Below are positions 37,026 to 50,227 of a stretch of DNA of 64,000 nt, piece after piece. Where the stretch lies: the NCBI RefSeq assembly GCF_019331795.1, contig NZ_JAHPZL010000004.1:318427-382426 (forward strand). The letters are read 5' to 3'. A program made the position numbers and the translations under genes. A model generated the notes under the pieces. The model saw only the letters and a list, made by a program, of their open reading frames with translations, was not told the origin of the DNA and ran no database searches. Positions within the stretch are counted from its first letter, which is position 1. Every line of letters starts with the position of its first letter. The stretch comes from Austwickia sp. TVS 96-490-7B. Its GTDB lineage: Bacteria > Actinomycetota > Actinomycetes > Actinomycetales > Dermatophilaceae.

Positions 37026-37742
37026 ATGAGCACCGCCAGCACCCCCCACATCCAGCCCGGCGACGTCCCCATCGCCGAGCGCATCCTGTTGCCAGGTGAC
37101 CCGTTGCGGGCCAAGTTCATCGCCGAGACCTACCTCGACGATGTGGCCTGCTTCAACACTGTTCGCAACATGCTCGGCTTCACCGGGACCTATCAGGGCA
37201 TCCCGGTCTCGGTGATGGGCACCGGGATGGGCATCCCCTCGATCTCCATCTACACCTACGAGCTGATCCACTTCTTCGGCGTAAAAACCCTGATCCGGGT
37301 CGGGTCTTGTGGCGCCATGCAGCCGCAGCTGGACTTGTACGACGTGGTCATCGCACAAGGCTCCTCCACTGACTCGCAGTATCTGGCGCAGTTCAACCTG
37401 CCTGGCACCTTCGCTCCGCTCGCGTCGTACCGGCTGTTGGAACGCGCCAAGCAGGCCGCTGACCGCGCCGAGCAACGCTGCCATGTCGGCAATGTGCTGT
37501 CCAGCGACGTCTTCTACAGCGCTGACACTGATGCACTGTCCCGCTGGGGCAAGATGGGCATCCTCGCAGTGGAGATGGAATCAGCTGGCCTCTATGCCAA
37601 CGCCGCAGCCGCTGGTGTCGACGCACTGGGCATTTTCACAGTCAGCGACCACATCCTCACCCACGCGCAGACCACCCCGCAGGAACGCCAGACTGCGTTC
37701 ACTGGCATGGTCGAGATCGCTCTGCAAACGGCAGTGTCCTGA
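37026..37742 (+). CDS. deoD: Purine-nucleoside phosphorylase (DeoD type)
   Basis: DeoD splits purine (deoxy)nucleosides with phosphate into base and (deoxy)ribose-1-phosphate. The 238-residue protein has the phosphate loop LLPGDPLRAKFIAE, RVGSCGAMQ, EMESAGLYANA and the catalytic Asp in TVSDHILTH. It is the hexameric, low-molecular-mass form of normal length. TTGGAG precedes the ATG by six bases. It completes the deo salvage set. Confidence 0.96.
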   Translation: MSTASTPHIQPGDVPIAERILLPGDPLRAKFIAETYLDDVACFNTVRNMLGFTGTYQGIPVSVMGTGMGIPSISIYTYELIHFFGVKTLIRVGSCGAMQPQLDLYDVVIAQGSSTDSQYLAQFNLPGTFAPLASYRLLERAKQAADRAEQRCHVGNVLSSDVFYSADTDALSRWGKMGILAVEMESAGLYANAAAAGVDALGIFTVSDHILTHAQTTPQERQTAFTGMVEIALQTAVS

Positions 37743-37748
37743 GCGTCC

Positions 37749-37791
37749 GAGAAAAGGGTGACGACCGAAAAGAGGGCGTCACCCTTTTCTC
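37749..37791 (+). terminator. Strong terminator after deoD
   Basis: A perfect 15-bp stem (GAGAAAAGGGTGACG / CGTCACCCTTTTCTC) with a 13-base loop begins seven bases after the deoD stop. Confidence 0.92.
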
Positions 37792-37910
37792 TGGTGCCTC
37801 TTTCCTCCGACGGCGCCGCTCACCCCCTGGAATGTGATAGATGCGAGCAGAAATCAGCTCACCTCCAGCCACCTATGCTGCGCATTGACAATCATCGATT
37901 GATCCCAGCA

Positions 37911-38606
37911 TCATCGGGTGCGCTCAAACTCCAGCACTCGTGGGAACAGCACATTGTTTTCTTTGTGAATGTGTTCATGCACGTCAGATTCCATCGCCTC
38001 CAGCCGCTTCAGCATCGCCCGGCACGACGGACAGGCGTCGTCGGGGGCAGCGAAATCGCCGGTCGTGGCTCGGATCCTGCGGAGCAGGTCACCGGCGACA
38101 TCATGCTCGCTGAGCATGTGGGTGATGGGACCGACAAGACTGCCAGGGAAGATCGGCTCCGCACCCGGAGTGGCCAGGGCGATGATCGACGGAAACAGAA
38201 TGCGCTCTTCCTTGGCCAGGTGACTAGCCAAGTCAGTGGTGAGAGATTCATAGTCGGCGGCGACCTGAGCCAATTCGGGATGCCGTTCACTGTGGACACC
38301 AACAACCAGGTCGATCAACTCACCGAGGCTAGGCATTTCATCCCACAGATAACGGTGGTGGACATCAATGATGTGCCGGGCGAGTTGAGCGATGTCGAGT
38401 TCCTGCCAGGTCGGTGTTTCACCGGTGTGAGGCAGGTCAAGGCGGTCGACGAGTTCAGCCGGATCAATCCCCGCTTCCAGGCATGCCGTTTCAAGGGTGC
38501 GCTCGCCGTGGCAGCAGTAGTCGAGCCGATATTCCTGCAGGATGCGACTACGTCGAGGGTCTTGGGTGACGAGGTCGCCGAGCGTGGCGGTGGGGTCGAG
38601 GGTCAT
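37911..38606 (-). CDS. ric: Iron-sulfur cluster repair di-iron protein (RIC/YtfE/ScdA)
   Basis: RIC proteins repair Fe-S clusters damaged by nitric oxide or peroxide. The 231-residue protein has the N-terminal ScdA domain (LGDLVTQDPRRSRILQEYRLDYCCHGERTL) split as usual by the conserved DYCC motif, and a hemerythrin-like domain with di-iron ligands in HIIDVHHRYL, HLAKEERILFP, MLSEHDVAGD and HEHIHKENNVLFPR. The ATG at 38606 overlaps the stop of the Rrf2 regulator gene; the open frame further upstream is regulator sequence. It forms a two-gene NO-stress operon. Confidence 0.94.
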   Translation of the reverse strand: MTLDPTATLGDLVTQDPRRSRILQEYRLDYCCHGERTLETACLEAGIDPAELVDRLDLPHTGETPTWQELDIAQLARHIIDVHHRYLWDEMPSLGELIDLVVGVHSERHPELAQVAADYESLTTDLASHLAKEERILFPSIIALATPGAEPIFPGSLVGPITHMLSEHDVAGDLLRRIRATTGDFAAPDDACPSCRAMLKRLEAMESDVHEHIHKENNVLFPRVLEFERTR

Positions 38607-39022
38607 GACTGGGCTCCCTTGCGTGGTGGTGAGGGTGGGACGGCGGGGGTGGCCGCCAGGTGGGAGGTGAGGGTGTCCCGAGCGGCGGACCAGGCGTGGT
38701 GGAGACGGCACTGCGTCCCGGCATCGCAGGGGTGGTTTTCGACGATGCAGCGGCCCGTGGCGGTGGGTCCGTCCACGGCCTCGACGACGTCAAGGACACT
38801 GGCATGCGCGGCAGCGTTGGTGAGGGCATAGCCGCCGGTAGGCCCAGGCTCAGAACGCACCAGGCCCACTTTGACGAGGGGGCCAATGATCTGGGGCACG
38901 AATCCGACGGTGGTATCGAGGGCCGTGGCGAGGTCGCCAGCTTTGACGCGCCGACCTGGCGGTGCCAGACAACTCATGGCCCGCACCGCCAGCCCGGCTC
39001 GTCGCGTCACCTCAAGTCTCAT
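38603..39022 (-). CDS. Rrf2-family regulator, NsrR-like
   Basis: The 139-residue protein has an Rrf2 winged helix (VTRRAGLAVRAMSCLAPPG, then VGFVPQIIGPLVKVGLVRSE with wing GPTGGYAL) and three Cys in CIVENHPCDAGTQC, the spacing expected for an NsrR-type [4Fe-4S] or [2Fe-2S] NO sensor. Coupling to ric (ATGA overlap) supports NO-responsive repression of ric and itself. The start is the ATG at 39022, GTG at 39028 being possible; no clear ribosome site is present, so the message may be nearly leaderless. Confidence 0.88.
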   Translation of the reverse strand: MRLEVTRRAGLAVRAMSCLAPPGRRVKAGDLATALDTTVGFVPQIIGPLVKVGLVRSEPGPTGGYALTNAAAHASVLDVVEAVDGPTATGRCIVENHPCDAGTQCRLHHAWSAARDTLTSHLAATPAVPPSPPRKGAQS

Positions 39023-39088
39023 AGTCACAGACTAAAGGTTTTGCGGCACGGCAGCGAGGAGTCACAAGCCGCCGTACCGACGCCACCC

Positions 39089-39745
39089 TCACATCAGGTG
39101 ATCGCGCTCCGCGCCGATCGTCGTGGAATCTCCATGCCCGGTGTGCACCACCGTCTCCTCGGGGAGCACCATCAACCGTTCCTGAATGGACTGCACAATC
39201 AGCGGTTTGGACGAGAACGACCGCCCGGTCGCACCCGGGCCACCAGCAAACAACGTGTCCCCGGTGAAGACCACCCCGAGCTCCGCCGCATGAAAACACA
39301 GGGCGCCTGGGGCATGCCCCGGGGTATGCAGGGCGCGCAGGTCAATCCCACCGATCGAGATCACCTGTCCATCTTCAAGATTCGCATCCCAGTCCAGACC
39401 GGGGTGGGTCAGCTCCCACAACGGCCGCTCAGCAGGATGCAACCAGATCGGAGCCCCCGTCGCGGCGCGAAGCTGCGGCGCCACCCGCACGTGATCGTCG
39501 TGCGCATGCGTGCACACAATCGCCCGCAGCTCCCGGTCACCGACCACCGATAAGATCGCCGCCACATCGTGGGGAGCATCTAACACCACACACTCCCGGT
39601 CGTCGCCGATCACCCACACGTTGTTGTCGACGTCGAAGGTTTCCCCGTCGAGGGTGAAGGTGCCCGAGGTCACCCCATGATCGATGGGTCCGGTACGTCC
39701 CGCCGCCGCACCGATCCCATCGCCGTACGGCGTGCTGGCGCTCAC
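39089..39745 (-). CDS. MBL-fold metallo-hydrolase, glyoxalase II-like
   Basis: The 218-residue enzyme has the metallo-beta-lactamase motif THAHDDHV (HxHxDH, about residue 77), then [12 protein letters not shown], a metal Asp in [13 protein letters not shown] and the last His in HTGHGDST. It starts four bases inside the end of mscR (ATGA). This pairing with the mycothiol-dependent formaldehyde dehydrogenase is widespread in actinobacteria. The inferred role is hydrolysis of the S-formylmycothiol or related thioester made by MscR. Confidence 0.9.
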   Translation of the reverse strand: MSASTPYGDGIGAAAGRTGPIDHGVTSGTFTLDGETFDVDNNVWVIGDDRECVVLDAPHDVAAILSVVGDRELRAIVCTHAHDDHVRVAPQLRAATGAPIWLHPAERPLWELTHPGLDWDANLEDGQVISIGGIDLRALHTPGHAPGALCFHAAELGVVFTGDTLFAGGPGATGRSFSSKPLIVQSIQERLMVLPEETVVHTGHGDSTTIGAERDHLM

Positions 39746-40830
39746 AGGACCACCACCGAACGCAGCACCTCACCGTGGTGCATCTTCGCGAACGCTGCTT
39801 CCACATCTCCCATACTGATCGTCTCGGTGACGAAAGCGTCCAAGTCCAGGCGCCCCTGACGATAAAGGTCGATCAACATCGGGAAATCCCGCTCCGGTAG
39901 GCAATCGCCGTACCAGCTGGACTTCAACGACCCACCCCGACCGAAGACGTCGATGAGCGGAATGTCCGGAACTGTCATTTCCGGAGTGGGGACCCCAACC
40001 AAAACCAATGTGCCCGCCAAGTCCCGGGCATAAAACGCCTGCTTCCAGGTCTCTGGGCGACCCACCGCGTCGATGACCACATCTGCGCCGAACCCGCCGG
40101 TGAGTTCCTGGACTCGTGCAACCAGGTCGACATTGGCGCTGTTCACCGTGTGCGTCGCGCCAAGATCTGAAGCCCACTGCAACTTTTTATCGTCCAGATC
40201 CACCGCGATGATCGTGGTGGCCCCCGCCAATGCGGCCCCCGCGACCGCAGCGCATCCCACCCCACCACAGCCGATGACGGCCACCGACTGGCCGCGACGG
40301 ACACCACCGGTGTTCATGGCCGCACCCAGACCGGCCATGACACCACATCCGAGCAGACCCGCCGCTGCAGGCGCCGCAGCGGCATCCACTTTGGTGCATT
40401 GACCTGCTGCGACCAGGGTCTTTTCGATGAATGCACCGATCCCCAACGCCGGGGTGAGCTCAGTGCCATCAGTGAGCGTCATCTTTTGAGTGGCGTTATG
40501 GGTGGCAAAGCAATACCAGGGTTCGCCTCGTTTGCAGGCCCGACAGCTGCCACATACGGCCCGCCAGTTCAACACGACATAGTCACCCGGGGCGACATCA
40601 GTGACATCGGGGCCCACCGCCTCGACCACACCGGCAGCCTCGTGACCGAGGAGGAAGGGAAACTCGTCGTTGATGCCGCCCTCGCGATAATGCAGATCGG
40701 TGTGGCAGACACCGCACGCCTGGATGGCCACGACGGCCTCTCCTGGCCCTGGATCCGGCACGATCACCTCGACGAGTTCGACCGGTGCGCCTTTGCTACG
40801 GGCGATGATGCCTTTGACGGTGCTGGGCAT
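39742..40830 (-). CDS. mscR: S-(hydroxymethyl)mycothiol dehydrogenase (MscR)
   Basis: MscR oxidises the formaldehyde-mycothiol adduct with NAD and also reduces S-nitrosomycothiol, so it protects against formaldehyde and NO. The 362-residue zinc alcohol dehydrogenase has the catalytic zinc ligands in [14 protein letters not shown] and GHEAAGVVE, the structural zinc Cys cluster [15 protein letters not shown], and the NAD fold [14 protein letters not shown] with VDLDD. The ATG at 40830 is preceded by AAGGAG. Its presence implies that the host makes mycothiol. Confidence 0.94.
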   Translation of the reverse strand: MPSTVKGIIARSKGAPVELVEVIVPDPGPGEAVVAIQACGVCHTDLHYREGGINDEFPFLLGHEAAGVVEAVGPDVTDVAPGDYVVLNWRAVCGSCRACKRGEPWYCFATHNATQKMTLTDGTELTPALGIGAFIEKTLVAAGQCTKVDAAAAPAAAGLLGCGVMAGLGAAMNTGGVRRGQSVAVIGCGGVGCAAVAGAALAGATTIIAVDLDDKKLQWASDLGATHTVNSANVDLVARVQELTGGFGADVVIDAVGRPETWKQAFYARDLAGTLVLVGVPTPEMTVPDIPLIDVFGRGGSLKSSWYGDCLPERDFPMLIDLYRQGRLDLDAFVTETISMGDVEAAFAKMHHGEVLRSVVVL

Positions 40831-40972
40831 GCGGAGCTCCTTGTTCTGTCGCGGGGATACCACCCAGTCAACTTGCCTGGCAGGTTTTTTGCCAGAGATG
40901 ACGCCTCTCAGGTGGTGTCACAGCAGGTCACCCTCCGCCGACTCTCTTTCCGCTGCGGCAACTCATGTGAGG

Positions 40973-41383
40973 ATGGACCCCGTGCCCGCGCCGCTGTTTG
41001 ACCCCGTGGTCCACGAACCCACCCGAATGCGCCTGTGCGCTCTGCTGATCCCCAGCGATACCCGGGACTTTTCCTGGCTTCGCGACGAACTGCAGATCGC
41101 CGATTCGACGTTGAGCAAACACGTATCCGTGCTGCGCCGTGTCGGCTATGTCGAAACGACCCGCCGCCGTACTCACGGCCGCGACCGCATGCAGGTCGCT
41201 CTCACCGACATCGGACGCGCCGCATTCTGCGGACATGTCGCCGAGATTCAGCGCCTCGCTCGAGTGGTCCGCCGCGCCGAAGGTCACCGATCCCGTCGTA
41301 CGGCGAACTCATCTGCCCTACCTTCAGTACCGGTCCCGCAGCCCGGCACGCCGAGCGCCTCCGTCGCCGCCCGGCGTGGGTGA
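40973..41383 (+). CDS. Winged-helix transcriptional regulator
   Basis: The 136-residue protein resembles the small regulator at 33865: a winged HTH (HEPTRMRLCALLIPSDTRDF, then ELQIADSTLSKHVSVLRRVG and wing TTRRRTHGRDRMQVALTDIG) with a longer Ser/Pro/Ala tail (about residues 105-136). It is divergent from mscR across 142 bases and may regulate it. The start is the ATG at 40973; the open frame further upstream is not coding. Confidence 0.8.
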   Translation: MDPVPAPLFDPVVHEPTRMRLCALLIPSDTRDFSWLRDELQIADSTLSKHVSVLRRVGYVETTRRRTHGRDRMQVALTDIGRAAFCGHVAEIQRLARVVRRAEGHRSRRTANSSALPSVPVPQPGTPSASVAARRG

Positions 41384-41448
41384 GGGAGACGGCGCGGAGG
41401 AGGTGCGTCCGGGGCGGGTGCGGGGATGGCTTGCCTGGTGATCCCCGG

Positions 41449-41934
41449 TCAGGCCTGGGCGAGCGCGGCTTCGATGTCGGCGCGAAGAGCTTCAGGCTTG
41501 GTGATCGGGGCGTAGCGGTCGATCACTTTGCCGTCGCGTCCGACGAGGAATTTGGCGAAGTTCCACTTGATGCCGCCGGTGATGGTGCCGCGTTTTTGGG
41601 ATTTGAGCCAGGCGTAGACGGGGTGGGTGTCGGGTCCGTTCACTTTGACCTTGTCAAACATCTGGAAGCTGACGCCGTAGTTCTTGGTGCAGAACTCGCC
41701 GATCTCGTCGGCGTCTCCGGGTTCTTGGCCGGCGAACTGGTTGCAGGGGAAGCCGAGGATGGCGAGACCTTGTTCGGCGTACTCCTCGTGAAGTTGTTGC
41801 AGTCCTTCGAGTTGGGGGGTGAGTCCGCACTTGGAGGCGGTGTTGACGACGAGGACGACCTTGCCGGCATAGTCGGCGAGGGATTTTTCGGTGCCGTCGA
41901 GAGCGGTGGCGGTGAAGTCGTGAAGGGTGGACAT
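41449..41934 (-). CDS. gpx: Glutathione peroxidase-family protein (Cys type)
   Basis: The 161-residue protein is a thioredoxin-fold peroxidase with the signature NTASKCGLTPQLEGL (active Cys, not selenocysteine), the second motif LGFPCNQFAGQEPG and the Trp of the catalytic triad in IKWNFAKFLV. Gln and Asn of the active site are present. In mycothiol-producing bacteria such enzymes usually draw electrons from thioredoxin or mycoredoxin. The ATG at 41934 has GGAGAG upstream. An operator shared with doxX lies about 50 bases before the start. Confidence 0.94.
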   Translation of the reverse strand: MSTLHDFTATALDGTEKSLADYAGKVVLVVNTASKCGLTPQLEGLQQLHEEYAEQGLAILGFPCNQFAGQEPGDADEIGEFCTKNYGVSFQMFDKVKVNGPDTHPVYAWLKSQKRGTITGGIKWNFAKFLVGRDGKVIDRYAPITKPEALRADIEAALAQA

Positions 41935-41976
41935 GGTGCTCTCCTTGGGATATCTGATACGTCCGTTAAATATTTC

Positions 41977-41998
41977 ACACAATTAAGTTGTGCACAAT
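41977..41998 (-). promoter_or_regulatory. Operator-like motif before gpx
   Basis: On the minus strand: ATTGTGCACAA, one C, then TTAATTG and TGT. It differs at two of 22 bases from the motif before doxX (29625-29646). TTGTGCACAA is a perfect palindrome, and CACAA/TTGTG arms flank TTAAG. MarR/OhrR-like. Confidence 0.65.
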
Positions 41999-42033
41999 AC
42001 TTAGGTGGGGCCCTTCCTGCTTCAGCCAGCAAC

Positions 42034-42076
42034 GACGAGGCCGGGACGGGGTCACGCACCCCCTCCCGGCCTCGTC
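42034..42076 (-). terminator. Terminator after the PLP-enzyme gene
   Basis: A perfect 13-bp stem (GACGAGGCCGGGA / TCCCGGCCTCGTC) with a 17-base loop lies 16 bases past the stop of the leftward PLP gene and upstream of the gpx operator. Confidence 0.88.
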
Positions 42077-42092
42077 CGCACCTGAGATGAGC

Positions 42093-43613
<1,521 letters not shown>

Positions 43614-43744
43614 CGAGGTTCGCTCCTGCCTGCCGAGCCGCCGGGAATGGCGTCAGATTTATCTTTCCCCAAAGTATCCGCTCTTGTCAGCATACTTGCC
43701 GCAAAGTCCCGTAATGTGTCCGATACGTGGACTGTGCGGATGGG

Positions 43745-45996
<2,252 letters not shown>

Positions 45997-46162
45997 GGGT
46001 GGTCCTTGGGTACGGCGGGTGGGCATGTCGTCCTGGCGGCGTGGGGGTGGGTCTCACGTCGGTGTGGGTGCGCTTGCGGGGCTGCGTCGTCGCAGGGCTG
46101 CGTGGTGGCGCAGCGGGTGCTGTGGTGTCCTGTCGGCGTGGCCTGACTGAACCTAAGCGATC

Positions 46163-46183
46163 ACATGCATGATACATACATGT
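46163..46183. promoter_or_regulatory. Inverted repeat upstream of the MarR-exporter operon
   Basis: ACATG and CATGT arms enclose CATGATACATA, giving a near-palindrome of 21 bases between the LLM gene and marR. The spacing fits a MarR-type operator. It lies about 165 bases before the chosen marR start. Confidence 0.45.
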
Positions 46184-46225
46184 AATTTCAGGTCGCGCGG
46201 ACCCCCTCCCCCGCCGTATCGATGA

Positions 46226-47326
46226 TCAGTGGTGATCGTGCCGCCCGAAGAGGCGGAAACCGCCACGGTTTTCGTCGTGTCGGCCCTCGTCCCGGCTGGC
46301 ATCGTGCCCGCTCGGGTGAGTCCCGACCCCGCGGAGTTCCGGGATCACCGCTCGTTCAAAAAGGTCGACACCGCTGAGGTCGTACGCCGCTTCAGTGAAC
46401 TGACACATCGCGTAGGTCAACCCGTTGGCACGCAGCGCGAAAAGCTCCTCGACGACCTGCTCCACCGGTCCCACCAAAGGTTGCCCAGTCAGCGCATGGA
46501 CCTGCTCGGTGGCGAGATCGTGGGACAGCCCGGCACCCACCAGATGGTCGTGATACCAGTCGAGACGGGACCGGACTTCTTCCTCATCCCGACCGATGAC
46601 CACGTCGTATTCGGCGGCGCGGGTGATCTCATCGACATCTCGGCCGTCCTGGTGGCATCGATCGTCCAGGGATTCACCCCAGGCAGCGAACGCTTCCGGG
46701 GCAGTGGGCAGAATCACCGCGTCACCGTGGCGGACAGCCAGTTCCACCATCCGATCGTGATCGGCGACAAACCACATCGGTACGCCGGGCCCAGTCTGAG
46801 CGGCGGTGCCATCTTGCAATGGCACCGGCAACGTCATCGCCGCCCGTAGCGGTCCGCGGTCGATACGACCCTGTGTCCACGCCTGACGCAGCACTTCGAT
46901 GCCTTCTTCGAGGGCGTCGACCCGTTCGTCGCTGCTCGGGAATCCATGACCGTAGGCCCGCCATTCTGGTTCGTGGCCGTTGACACCGAAACCGAGGTCC
47001 AGCCGACCTTCGGAGATGACATCGACGGTGGCAATGGTCTTGGCGAGAGTCGCGGGGAATCGATGAGGCAGGCAGGTGCTGAGCACCCCCAGCCGGACTC
47101 GCCCGGTGACCGCGGCGAGCGCGGCGGTCACACTCCACGCCTCGTGGGTGGGGGCGGGTGCCGCCAGCGGTGCAGCGTGGAAGTGGTCATCGATCCACAC
47201 TGCGGTCCAGTCGTCGCTGGAGTCGGCACGACGGGCCAAACCGGCCATCACTCCCCAATGCTGCTCAGGGTCGATCCCGAGCAGGTCCAGGCGGCGTCCT
47301 TGGGGGATGTGCAGGCCGAATCGCAT
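46226..47326 (-). CDS. LLM-class (luciferase-like, probably F420) oxidoreductase
   Basis: The 366-residue protein has the bacterial luciferase-like TIM barrel: MRFGLHIPQ at the start, AVWIDDHFHA, LGVLSTCLPHRFPATLAKTI, VDVISEGRLDLGFGVNGHE and the flavin/F420 loop PMWFVADHDRMVEL. Actinobacterial members commonly use F420, but FMN cannot be excluded. The last 35 residues are rich in His, Arg and Asp and unlike the family core. Substrate unknown. Confidence 0.86.
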   Translation of the reverse strand: MRFGLHIPQGRRLDLLGIDPEQHWGVMAGLARRADSSDDWTAVWIDDHFHAAPLAAPAPTHEAWSVTAALAAVTGRVRLGVLSTCLPHRFPATLAKTIATVDVISEGRLDLGFGVNGHEPEWRAYGHGFPSSDERVDALEEGIEVLRQAWTQGRIDRGPLRAAMTLPVPLQDGTAAQTGPGVPMWFVADHDRMVELAVRHGDAVILPTAPEAFAAWGESLDDRCHQDGRDVDEITRAAEYDVVIGRDEEEVRSRLDWYHDHLVGAGLSHDLATEQVHALTGQPLVGPVEQVVEELFALRANGLTYAMCQFTEAAYDLSGVDLFERAVIPELRGVGTHPSGHDASRDEGRHDENRGGFRLFGRHDHH

Positions 47327-47407
47327 CGCGGTCTCCTGGGTCGTCGTCGACTCCGTGGTATGGAGTCACGCTAGCGCCCACCAGGGACGATATGGGGTCC
47401 TAGGGCC

Positions 47408-47935
47408 TCATGACGTGGAGGCGCGACGCTCTCGGAGGGCACGTCCTTTGGCGTGAGCGGCGTCGCGCAGGTCATCTTGGAAGGTGACCATGCGTCGACG
47501 TACCTCGGCGGCGCGGCCAGGGTCGCTGGTCGAAGCGCCAATGATGCGGGCAGCGAGAAGGCCAGCATTGCGAGCCCCGCCGATGGAGACGGTGGCGACG
47601 GGGACTCCGGCAGGCATCTGCACAATGGACAGCAAGGAGTCGATGCCGTCGAGGTGCGCGAGAGGCACGGGGACACCGATGACGGGGAGCGGAGTGACAG
47701 CGGCAAGCATTCCAGGCAGGTGAGCCGCTCCCCCAGCGCCGGCGATGATGACATGGAGGCCGCGGTCAGCGGCGGCGCGACCGTAGTCAATCATGTCGGT
47801 GGGCATGCGATGCGCGGAGACGACGTCGGCCTCGTAAGGGATAGCGAATTCGTCAAGGGCAGCGGCGGCGTCGTGCATGACCGGCCAGTCACTGTCGCTG
47901 CCCATGACGATCCCGACGAGGGGTGCGATTTCCAT
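47408..47935 (-). CDS. purE: N5-carboxyaminoimidazole ribonucleotide mutase (PurE)
   Basis: PurE moves the carboxyl group of N5-CAIR to give CAIR in purine synthesis. The 175-residue protein has [41 protein letters not shown] and PVIGVPV, the full class I set. The start is the ATG at 47935; the open frame upstream to 48055 covers the gap and purK end. It follows purK by 31 bases in a purK-purE operon. Confidence 0.95.
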   Translation of the reverse strand: MEIAPLVGIVMGSDSDWPVMHDAAAALDEFAIPYEADVVSAHRMPTDMIDYGRAAADRGLHVIIAGAGGAAHLPGMLAAVTPLPVIGVPVPLAHLDGIDSLLSIVQMPAGVPVATVSIGGARNAGLLAARIIGASTSDPGRAAEVRRRMVTFQDDLRDAAHAKGRALRERRASTS

Positions 47936-47966
47936 TGAGGGCCTTTCTGGTGCGGTGAGGGTGGGA

Positions 47967-49145
47967 TTAGCTCGTGACGATGCCAGCGAGGTAGTCGCAG
48001 GCGTGACGGGCACGTTCACGCAGATCAGGTAGGTCATCGCCACAGACGTTGACATGACCGATTTTGCGGCCAGGCCGGACGCGTTTGCCGTAGAGGTGCA
48101 TTTTCAAGCCCGGGTCGCGGGCAAAGAGATGCCGGTACGTCGAGTAGAGCTCGTCGTACCCGTCACCACCGAGCACATTGCCCATGACGGTCCACGACGC
48201 ACGGGGACGGGGGTCGCCGAGGGGCAGGTCGAGGATGGCACGCAGATGTTGTTCGAACTGGCTGGTGATGGCCCCATCAATGGTCCAGTGACCGCTGTTA
48301 TGAGGGCGCATGGCCAGTTCGTTGACGACGTACGTCGGCTGGTGGTGACCCTCAATCTCGAAAACTTCCACAGCCATCACCCCGGTGACTTGAAGTTCAC
48401 CGGCGATGCGTAGCGCGTCATGGGTGATGAGAGCCGCGAAATGCGGATCAAGGTCAGGCGCGGGAGCAATGACTTCAGTGCAGATCCCTTGTTCTTGCAC
48501 GGTTTCCACGACCGGCCAGGCAGCGGCTTGACCGGAGGGACTGCGGGCGAGTAGCACGGCCAGTTCCCGCCGGTGGTCGACATGAGCTTCGGCGAGGAGT
48601 CCGTCCGGCCCGGCAGTGGCGAGCCAGTCGAGAGCCTCCTCAGGAGTGCGGACGAGCCGGACCCCTTTCCCGTCGTACCCGCCGCGAGGTGCTTTGAGGA
48701 CGATCGGCCAGCCGGCGCGCTCCCCAAAGGCGGCCAGTTCGGCGGGTGAGGTGATCTGCGCCCACAGCGGGCAAGGAATGCCTAACGCGTCGAGACGGCG
48801 CCGCATGGCGAGTTTGTCTTGTGCGTAGCGAAGCGCCTCAGGATGGGGGTGTAGCGGGATTCCGTCGGCGAGGAGAGCAGCTAGGACTGTGGCGGGGACA
48901 TGTTCGTGGTCGAAGGTGACGACGTCACACTGCGCCGCGAACGCTCGGACGGCGTCCAGGTCGTCATGGGTGCCTAGCGGCGCGGAGGGGACGACGAGAG
49001 CGGCGGGATCGTCGTGACCTTCTGCGAGGACGGAGAGTTGAATCCCCAGTCCGACGGCGGGTGGGGCGCACATCCGAGCGAGTTGGCCGCCGCCGATGAT
49101 GCCGACGACGGGGAAACCTCCGGGAGCGCGTTGGGGGATGCTCAC
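47967..49145 (-). CDS. purK: 5-(carboxyamino)imidazole ribonucleotide synthase (PurK)
   Basis: PurK makes N5-CAIR from AIR, bicarbonate and ATP, the substrate of PurE. The 392-residue ATP-grasp enzyme shows [11 protein letters not shown] at the N terminus, [10 protein letters not shown], the ATP loop [17 protein letters not shown] and the metal-binding [21 protein letters not shown]. Length is normal. Confidence 0.95.
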   Translation of the reverse strand: MSIPQRAPGGFPVVGIIGGGQLARMCAPPAVGLGIQLSVLAEGHDDPAALVVPSAPLGTHDDLDAVRAFAAQCDVVTFDHEHVPATVLAALLADGIPLHPHPEALRYAQDKLAMRRRLDALGIPCPLWAQITSPAELAAFGERAGWPIVLKAPRGGYDGKGVRLVRTPEEALDWLATAGPDGLLAEAHVDHRRELAVLLARSPSGQAAAWPVVETVQEQGICTEVIAPAPDLDPHFAALITHDALRIAGELQVTGVMAVEVFEIEGHHQPTYVVNELAMRPHNSGHWTIDGAITSQFEQHLRAILDLPLGDPRPRASWTVMGNVLGGDGYDELYSTYRHLFARDPGLKMHLYGKRVRPGRKIGHVNVCGDDLPDLRERARHACDYLAGIVTS

Positions 49146-49171
49146 CGGGCCAGGCTAACGAGGTGCACCAG

Positions 49172-50224
49172 TCAGGGTTGACGGGGCGTGTCGCCTGCTT
49201 CGAGTGTGGGTTCGGCGGCGGACAGGAATAGCGCAAAAACGACCGGATATCCCTGGACCAGTTCCAGTCGGCCGCCGTGACTTTCGGCAAGATCCCGGGC
49301 AAGTCCAAGACCCAGGCCCGTGCTTTTGGTGGACACGCTGCGTTCAAAAATATGCGGCGCGAGTTCGGGTGAGACGCCGAGGCCCTGGTCGGAGACTTCG
49401 ACCACGACTGATGGCCCGGAACGTCGGGCGTCGATCCGGACGAGGCCCTTGCCGTGGACCAGGGAGTTCTCGATGAGGGTGGACAGGATCTGCGCGAGTG
49501 CGACGGGTGTGGTGATCAGGCGCAAGCCTCGTTCGCCGCTGACTCGCACGGTGCGTTGCGCCGATTCGAAGGCGGGCATCCACTCTTGTTGCAGACGAGC
49601 CAGGACGGCATCTAGGGAGGTGGGTGCGGAGGCTGCTGGGGAGTGGGTGCGGGAACGGGCCAGCAGAGCATCGACGGTGGCGTTGAGTCGTTCTACCTGG
49701 TCAATAGCGATGTTGGCTTCTTCGTGGGCGACGTCAAGATCGTCAGTGAGCGAGATTTCTTCGAGGCGCATGAGCAGCGCGGTGAGCGGGGTGCGCAGTT
49801 GATGGGAGGCATCGGAGGCGAAATCCCGTTCTGAGGACAGCGAGGTGAGCAGTTGTTGGGCGCTGCTGGCTAGGACAGCGGAGACTCGGTCAATTTCCTC
49901 GATACCGCTGCGGATTCGCTCGTAACGGGCGTCGCCAGCACCGAGCCGTTCAGCTTGTTCAGTGAGGCGCTGCATGGGTTCGATAAATCGAGTGGAGGCT
50001 CGGTTGGCCAACGCGAGTCCGACAGCGCAGGCCATGATCGCCAGGACCAGCGCGGCCAACAGCACCCACCAGGGTGCAATGACTGGGGGTGGCACCCCGT
50101 AGAGCGCGTCCCGGTCAAGGTGATGCTTCACGGCGATGGTGAGCAGCACCGTGACCGGGACGAAGAAGACGATGAGGCCGACGAATCCCGACGTGATCGC
50201 CGACCGCATCAAGAAACGGCGCAC
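49172..50224 (-). CDS. Sensor histidine kinase (HAMP, OmpR-partner type)
   Basis: The 350-residue kinase has two membrane spans (about residues 10-32 and 48-70) with a very short extracytoplasmic loop, a HAMP segment, a HisKA domain with the phospho-acceptor His in ASDASHQLRTPLTALL, and HATPase_c (N box ALAQILSTLIENSLVHG, G box DQGLGV, GLGLGLARDLAESHGG). Its small sensor loop suggests detection within the membrane. It follows the response regulator by three bases. Signal unknown. Confidence 0.92.
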   Translation of the reverse strand: MRRFLMRSAITSGFVGLIVFFVPVTVLLTIAVKHHLDRDALYGVPPPVIAPWWVLLAALVLAIMACAVGLALANRASTRFIEPMQRLTEQAERLGAGDARYERIRSGIEEIDRVSAVLASSAQQLLTSLSSERDFASDASHQLRTPLTALLMRLEEISLTDDLDVAHEEANIAIDQVERLNATVDALLARSRTHSPAASAPTSLDAVLARLQQEWMPAFESAQRTVRVSGERGLRLITTPVALAQILSTLIENSLVHGKGLVRIDARRSGPSVVVEVSDQGLGVSPELAPHIFERSVSTKSTGLGLGLARDLAESHGGRLELVQGYPVVFALFLSAAEPTLEAGDTPRQP

Positions 50225-50227
50225 CGG

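Noticed and set aside
41035..42090. 351-codon rightward ORF
   Set aside because: It covers the end of the HTH gene and then runs antisense through gpx.
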